Below, piece after piece: positions 59,201-64,000 of a DNA stretch of 64,000 nucleotides. The notes below the pieces were generated by a model that worked only from the letters and a program-made list of their open reading frames with translations, did no database searches and had not been told where the DNA came from. Where the stretch lies: contig CM037875.1 in NCBI GenBank assembly GCA_021292105.1, positions 60,570,408 through 60,634,407 on the forward strand, read 5' to 3'. The stretch's first letter is position 1; every line of letters starts with the position of its first letter. Origin of the DNA: Anadara kagoshimensis (lineage: Eukaryota; Mollusca; Bivalvia; Arcoida; Arcidae). Made by a program: the position numbers and the translations under genes.

Positions 59201-61813
59201 TCTTGAAATCCCCATGGAAACCCCATCATGTGACTGGAACTAGTCGGACTAAGTAGATTCTGTGATGAACTACGATAATGAACATTTAAATCATGTGAGT
59301 AACGTCTAGGAACTGTATTACTATAGTTGGCAGGATCGTGGAAGTTTTGTAGATGTGAAGTTGGAAGACTTGAACGATGTGGCCATGTATTACGACCCAT
59401 GTTTCCAATTCCCGTTAAATCTAACGAGCCCTCTGATCTACGATGAGACTGTAGCTTTGAAGGATTCTGCTCGTCCATTTCTCTAGGAGATGGTGTTCGA
59501 GAACTATAAACAGAAGGTATATTCAACTGAGCTTGGTTCTCTGGGATGGGTTCCATATGACCAGATGGACCTCCAATTCCTGAAAGTAAGTTGATCACAC
59601 TGTCTAATTCCTCCTCTGTGGCTAGGTGACCATTTGATGTTGGACCTAGGTTAAAAATAAAGAAATAAATAAGAATTATTTTAGTAGCTATCACTTATTA
59701 CTTGAAATAAAGTGAATGCATCAATTTTAAACTTTACTAGAAACTAAAATTTAACATGGGAGATGATCTGAAAAGAAAATAATGTCACAACTTGTGTTGT
59801 TGTTGTAATGTTATCAGCAATTTTTCAGCTATTAGTGATAAGAACATGTTTATTAAGAATTAATTTAAGAACAAGTTTGTGTATATGTGAGGTGTGGTCA
59901 ACCTTGTGCTATTGCACTTTAAGGATACTAACTCACAGAGTCAGTATGCCACAGACAAGCAAACCACTCTCCCAGCCACATTATACCAACACTGGGTGAA
60001 CCAATTAAAAATCTGTCCTCTTAATATAGAGTGAAAGGCAAGGAGGCAATATCTCAAATTTTAAAGTCTTATGTAGGACAAGGGTTTGAGCACATGACCT
60101 CCCACACTTATAGCAGACGTTCTACCACTAATTGTCCTGTAAAAATCAACACTGATGAACAACAATGGTTTTCTCTGGCATGCCGGTTTTCTCTACTATC
60201 TTAGTACTCCTCACTACAAGTGAAAGAATCTTGACTGGGATGTAAAACATTGTTAATCCACTCCATAACCATTTTAGGCCTCATTTTAGAGGGGCTTTAA
60301 AAGGGTGCACTATGGTAACCTTTTTTAATTTAACAGTTTAAATTTTTGACAGAGTTTTACCTGTTGGTCCAATAATTTGTGGTGTCATCAAAGAAAACAC
60401 TCTGTGGTCCTCCGACTTCTCTTCCTGTACTGGATCTAAACCAATCTGTACCAATATATCTGATTGGTTGTCAGCTGACATGTGACTACCACCATCTGAT
60501 TCTGATTGGATAGAATCAGGTTGATTCAAGTCTACATAAAAGGCACTTGATTTTTCATCTGGCGAGTTTTTTCTTTCAAACAGAGACAAGAATGATGACG
60601 TAAAAGTGTTGTGTTTGTTTTTGGTTTTAGGAGAACTACTTCCAGCATTTTTCTTTCTACTCAAACTTCTATTGGGCGAATCCCTTGGTGATGAGGTCAA
60701 AAGGTCAAGACTGTCCATTTGTTGAAGGAGATCTTTGTTATCTGAAGTTTCACCAGACTGAACCAGTTTTTTGAGCAAAGAAGTGATGGTTGTTGAACAC
60801 ATTTGGTAATAATCATATTTCAACTTTAAAAACAGAAGTAAGCATCTACACAGCACCTGTAAGAAATAAAATTTGGACCAAAATGAATAACACTACATGT
60901 TAAAAATAAAAGAACAGTAACAGCATCATATTATGATCATAACTGACCACATACCGTAATATTCAAACTTTCAAAATTTTAACTTTTAACTTGCATCTTT
61001 CTCATGAAAACCTTCACCATTATAAACATGTTTTATGACAGTCCCCTCTCCTACATTATCTTAAATGAATTTTATGTTAATAAACGCTGATGTTTCATAA
61101 TTAATTATTGCTTTCATCAAGTGACTGATGAAATTCTTCATTATTCCTCATATGATAATGCCATTTTTACTTTTACTTTCTTGGCCTGAATTAATTTTTT
61201 TAAGGCCCCATAAAACTTGGTAGTGACCTCGGCTAAGTGTCTATAATTGTAAAGAATTTATAAATTTTAAACACTGAGCCAACGTGGAATTACTTATTTT
61301 TTGTTAAAATGAACGATACTGATACATAAAAGTTTTGATAATTCTGTCCAAGAATATGAAACTTATAAACACAACAGATACTTTAGAATTACTTACCTGT
61401 ATATGACCTTGACCTTTATCAATTTTTTCACCACCTTCAGGTCGACATTTCTCATTTTTCTCAGAGTTTTCCAGATGAGTTTTTAAGCCAACCATTAAAT
61501 TTTCCATTTCTTTCAGCTTCCCTTCTGGATCAATGCCATTGCTACTAACATATACAGATTTAAAAGCATTACTAGTCTCTGATCCTACAACTTCAAATAT
61601 AGTTTCTTTCACAACATTCTGCAAGGAGTCTAGTAGATGGGTTCCAGCCCCATCAAACTTCTTCCAAGCATCCATGTATTCCACTATGCCTTCATAACAA
61701 CTTTGTACCTGCTGCAAGAATGAGACCTGCTCTTTGACGAAAAATACTGACTGCATTTCCCCGCTTATGTTCCAGTTTCCTGAAGCAAGTAACTGTTTTT
61801 TCATACTTTCCAT
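56213..61813 (-). CDS. unrecognised 604-residue protein, seven exons (minus strand)
   Basis: Exons 61397-61813, 60361-60856, 59153-59645, 58353-58475, 57707-57779, 56907-57072 and 56213-56259 join with canonical splice sites and matching phases (0,1,2,2,0,1) into 1815 bases ending in TAG. Seen: residues 1-160 are rich in helix formers with regular Leu/aromatic spacing (VSFLQQVQSCYEGIVEYMDA, LLDSLQNVVKETIFEVVG). Residues 140-175 continue as a helix (LCRCLLLFLKLKYDYYQM). The rest is Ser/Pro-rich with likely phosphosites (SSPRDSPNRSLSRKK, RTPSPREMDE) and motifs ATEEELDSVINLLSGIGG, DDMSDDSSCGGGEQFFAVGLDL and W-containing patches (WPPKQLWSQS, WSDPLANRNVW). No signal peptide or clear membrane segment. 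Inference, weak: a helical BAR/IMD-like scaffold N-terminus with a disordered adaptor tail. I do not know the family. ATG 61813 has A at -3 and G at +4, and an in-frame TGA lies 26 codons upstream. Confidence 0.88.
56279..56362 (+). repeat. dispersed repeat family R1, copy 7 (truncated)
   Basis: ATAATCAAAAACAAACATAC to AAGCTGGCAAATTAGG; only the first 80 bases remain, in intron 6 of the minus-strand gene. Confidence 0.8.
56907..57072 (-). CDS. unrecognised gene, exon 6
   Basis: Acceptor AAAATTACAG, donor G|GTAATT. Encodes NDKQSTNTWPPKQLWSQSNM and onward to NRNVWSSS. Only part of it looks like a frame on its own; phase agreement on both sides supports it. Confidence 0.88.
57707..57779 (-). 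CDS. unrecognised gene, exon 5
   Basis: 73 bases between CTTTAG and GTAAGA; DGSSDEDGGKSPGYERPKST then DGHL. Too short to be found as a frame by length, but both splice phases fit its neighbours. Confidence 0.88.
58353..58475 (-). CDS. unrecognised gene, exon 4
   Basis: Acceptor TTTTTAGGTCAG: the second AG (58476-58477) is used, because starting after the first AG would put a stop in frame. Donor GTATGT. Encodes HTNSSWSAMHDTDDMSDDSS then CGGGEQFFAVGLDLVHALDS. Confidence 0.87.
58925..59064. repeat. 140-bp inverted repeat in intron 3 of the minus-strand gene
   Basis: AACATTCTATTTGAGTGCATTCA left pairs with GTACACTCAAATAGAATGTT right; inner TGAATGAAAGTCAGGAATAGCA (58963-58984) pairs with TGCTATTCCTGACTCTCATTC. 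Likely a MITE or hairpin-forming intron segment. Confidence 0.88.
59153..59645 (-). CDS. unrecognised gene, exon 3
   Basis: Acceptor TTTTTAACCTAG, donor GG|GTAAGA. Ser/Pro/Asn-rich. Holds TEEELDSVINLLSGIGG (the one ordered-looking motif) and RTPSPREMDEQNPSK, a typical proline-directed phosphosite context. Confidence 0.92.
60361..60856 (-). CDS. unrecognised gene, exon 2
   Basis: Acceptor TTATTTCTTACAG, donor G|GTAAAA. Begins VLCRCLLLFLKLKYDYYQMC (helical, hydrophobic), then a Ser/Lys-rich stretch with FTSSFLSLFERKNSPDEK and the acidic DILVQIGLDPVQEEKSED. Confidence 0.92.
61397..61813 (-). CDS. unrecognised gene, exon 1 (first coding)
   Basis: Donor CAG|GTAAGT at 61397. Encodes residues 1-139, from MESMKKQLLASGNWNISGEM. 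If a splice acceptor inside it were used instead (for example TTGCTTCAG at about 61789) the start would lie in an upstream exon, but the in-frame stop at 61889-61891 makes the ATG the simpler reading. Confidence 0.82.
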
Positions 61814-61947
61814 AATAAAAATGGAAGAATTAATTTTTGTAGTAAGAGTCTTGTCTCCATTTTGGATTACAGATTGTTGTCTTGGTGTTCACATAGTTTC
61901 CTTCTATTTTAATATATATCTTTATATATTCACTGTAAATGTTTTAC
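61814..61947 (-). other. probable 5' UTR of the minus-strand gene
   Basis: A strong acceptor (TTCTCTTTTACATTATTACAG, minus strand) ends at 61948. All three frames close soon after it, as expected of a leader. It would make the leader at least 134 bases and imply a non-coding upstream exon. Confidence 0.5.
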
Positions 61948-62044
61948 CTGTAATAATGTAAAAGAGAATATATATTAATACATGTAAATAGTTATGTGAT
62001 GTATGATTATCCTGTATACATTTGATGTCTCATACTCATAGTTC

Positions 62045-62255
62045 AATTTTCCTTTCACTCTCAATTTTGACTACACATATGGCGGGTGAAGCTAGCTAAG
62101 CAGGAAGTGCTTATCCTTTCAGAGGACACAGCCTTCAATTGACACCCTCTGGTGGAAATTCATGTGTTTAAGTTAATTTTTTCAGTTTTCAAAGTATTTG
62201 CTTTGATTTAAGATTGTGATTTGGACATAGATGGGTATGTTCGTTTGTAATTAAC
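62045..62255 (-). repeat. dispersed repeat family R1, copy 8 (inverted)
   Basis: Plus strand reads CACTCTCAATTTTGAC, GGCGGGTGAAGCTAGCTAAG and GTGATTTGGACATAGATGGG, the reverse complement of the block order at 3178. Confidence 0.85.
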
Positions 62256-63185
62256 TGCCAATACAGCAACTACAAATTATTACCTTAATGTATTTATGTA
62301 AAATACAGGGCTTCCAGCTGACTCCTCAATTTTCATGTCAGACTTCAAATGTCAAATTTAAATTTTCTATAACAAGTAAAGATAAATGCCCTAAGATTCC
62401 AAAAAAAGAACTATTAAAACTTTTTTTTTAAATTTATGAGTTAAAATCAAATAAATGAGTTAAAACTCCAAATTACAAGAGTTGGTAAAAGCAATGTCAT
62501 CATCAAACATTTTATAACATTGGCTTGTCTATTAATATTAAAACCTCCACCCTCCAACAATACAATGCAGGGGTCCTGTCTGTCTGTCAATTCATCAGTC
62601 AGCACATCTGTCTGTTACACTTTTGTACATGTATCTCCTACTTTCCTTCATGGATTTTAATGATAACTGGTACAATATTGATATAAACCAACATGAAAGG
62701 ATGTGTCATGATTCATGAACAATGCTCAGTTGTAGGTCAAAGGTCATGGTCACAGGGTCAAATTTTCAAACTTTTGCAGTGTCTTTTATAATCTTTGTCA
62801 ATTCCAATCAATCTCGCGATACTAAAGTTTTTAATCTATATTTTTGAGGCATGCTCTCACTTCTATTTAAGTTCGTTTTCAAAAGTTTGTCTTTCTCTAT
62901 ACCGGTAATTCTATAGAAAAAATTAGAAATAAGACTTAATGTACATCACTTAAATAATTAAAAAGAATTAAGTTTTAGAGAAGAAAATATTATAGCCTTA
63001 CCTGTTTAATAAAATGGTTATATTTTGTATTCTTATATTGAAATTGGACAAATAATTGCCATCTGTTGCCGAGAAATTTAAATGTCAAATATGAAATCAT
63101 TACAACAGCATATGTATAACCTTTATCATTACAGCTCTCAGTACAAATACAAACAGACAACATTTACATACACCCACACACACAA
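62256..63185. other. no certain gene; possible upstream exon of the minus-strand gene
   Basis: Apart from a donor-like CAG|GTAAGG at 63002/63001 (minus) after an open stretch, nothing could be assigned. Confidence 0.4.
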
Positions 63186-63425
63186 CATAACATGTCTGTA
63201 GTATACTGACGTAATTATATGGGATGGTGGGTGGGTAGGGAGGATGGGTTGTTTTAAGAAACATGTAAAATAGTGGCCATAACTAGTGGACAACTGGATA
63301 TCCTTACCTCTTGAATTTACTAGTAGTACACATAGCATGTCTGTAGTATTATGTTAGTTTAGGAGATAGATGGTGGGTGGGTGGTGAGATTCTTTTATAA
63401 AACATGTAAAATAGTAGGTCATATA
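63186..63425. repeat. diverged 147-bp tandem duplication
   Basis: CATGTCTGTAGTAT .. GGTGGGTGGGT .. AAACATGTAAAATAGT occurs at about 63191 and again at about 63338. Confidence 0.75.
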
Positions 63426-63644
63426 TTTTAGTACACATGTACTCAGTAGGGGTGAAATGATATGCCTAACTCCCAGTATGAAAAATACAGGTATCTTAAT
63501 TTGTAGGAAGTGAAATGATGCTTCTCAAAACAATATAAAATAGTGCTGAAATAGCAATTTTTGAAAAGTTTACAAACTGGTATTGTATTACCATACTTTT
63601 TAGAGAAATGAAGTTTTTGCAATATAATGGACCTCTTGTTAAAC

Positions 63645-63812
63645 ATGTATTGTATGTATTGTATTGTATTGTATTTGTTATTGTATTGTATTGTATTGTA
63701 TTGTATTGTATTGTATTGTATTGTATTGTATTGTATTGTATTGTATTGTATTGTATTATTGTATTGTATTGTATTGCATTGCATTGCATTGTATTGTATT
63801 GCATTGTATTGT
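63645..63812. repeat. (ATTGT)n pentanucleotide microsatellite
   Basis: About 30 units with a few ATTGC variants near the right end. Open frames on both strands here are artefacts of the repeat. Confidence 0.95.
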
Positions 63813-64000
63813 AAGCACCTGTTTCAAAGCACTAAAATTGTTATAAAGAACAGCTTTTTTTTATATTTTCATTGTAGCATACATGCTTATCTTTCAAATT
63901 TCCTTATTAATCTTGATGTTCTTAAATAAAAACACTTCATTTCTTTAAAAATTAAGTAAAAGTTTTAATTTGGAAACCATTAACAATTTAATTGTAGCAT

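Noticed and set aside
61814..61888. Coding extension upstream of ATG 61813 (in-frame, 25 codons open)
   Set aside because: It is closed by TGA at 61889-61891, and no good acceptor lies between; the only strong acceptor (61948) is beyond the stop. Treated as 5' UTR.
63443..63929. Several 60-113 codon frames on both strands
   Set aside because: Created by the ATTGT array; a five-base unit opens all three frames without implying a gene.

Overview
This is an AT-rich, intron-rich, repeat-dense animal genomic window. The gene content (an HSPA12-type Hsp70, a twisted gastrulation homologue) and the repeats point to a bivalve mollusc. The repeats are 'GCTCACCTGG...CAGGTGAGCGATACAGGC' elements with 145-172 bp tandem cores, tRNA-derived SINEs and many MITEs. 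The species cannot be told from the sequence. No bacterial, viral or organellar sequence was recognised.

Layout. (1) 1-1740, plus strand: intron and 1.1 kb terminal coding exon of an HSPA12-like Hsp70; the 5' part lies outside the window. (2) 1741-13071: about 11 kb between genes, holding four copies of one dispersed repeat family, two copies of a 'GTTCGCC' MITE, a foldback element and a SINE. (3) 13072-30706, plus strand: TWSG1 (twisted gastrulation, secreted BMP/chordin-binding protein), three coding exons joined in frame into 259 residues; intron 2 is about 14.8 kb and is packed with mobile elements. (4) 30707-56212: 25 kb between two convergent genes, almost all repeats. It includes a 2.5 kb insertion with 688/687 bp near-identical ends, a 50-bp satellite, a 3.1 kb array of 36-bp palindromic units and a 145-bp tandem-core element. 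(5) 56213-61813, minus strand: a seven-exon gene whose exons join in one frame into a 604-residue protein I do not recognise, with a helical N-terminus and a long Ser/Pro-rich low-complexity remainder. (6) 61814-64000: probable 5' UTR and upstream DNA of that gene, with a dispersed repeat and a pentanucleotide array.

The three genes are not an operon and show no functional link. The most interesting structures are in the repeats. Three elements share 3' ends with a compensating hairpin but carry unrelated tandem cores. A 145-bp core repeats a nuclear-receptor-like half-site cluster ten times. A 36-bp minisatellite has nested higher-order periods of 1148 and 468 bp. A 2.5 kb insertion interrupts a repeat whose uninterrupted relative lies 19 kb away in the same window. 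Most open reading frames over 60 codons are chance frames in AT-rich or tandemly repeated DNA and are not annotated.
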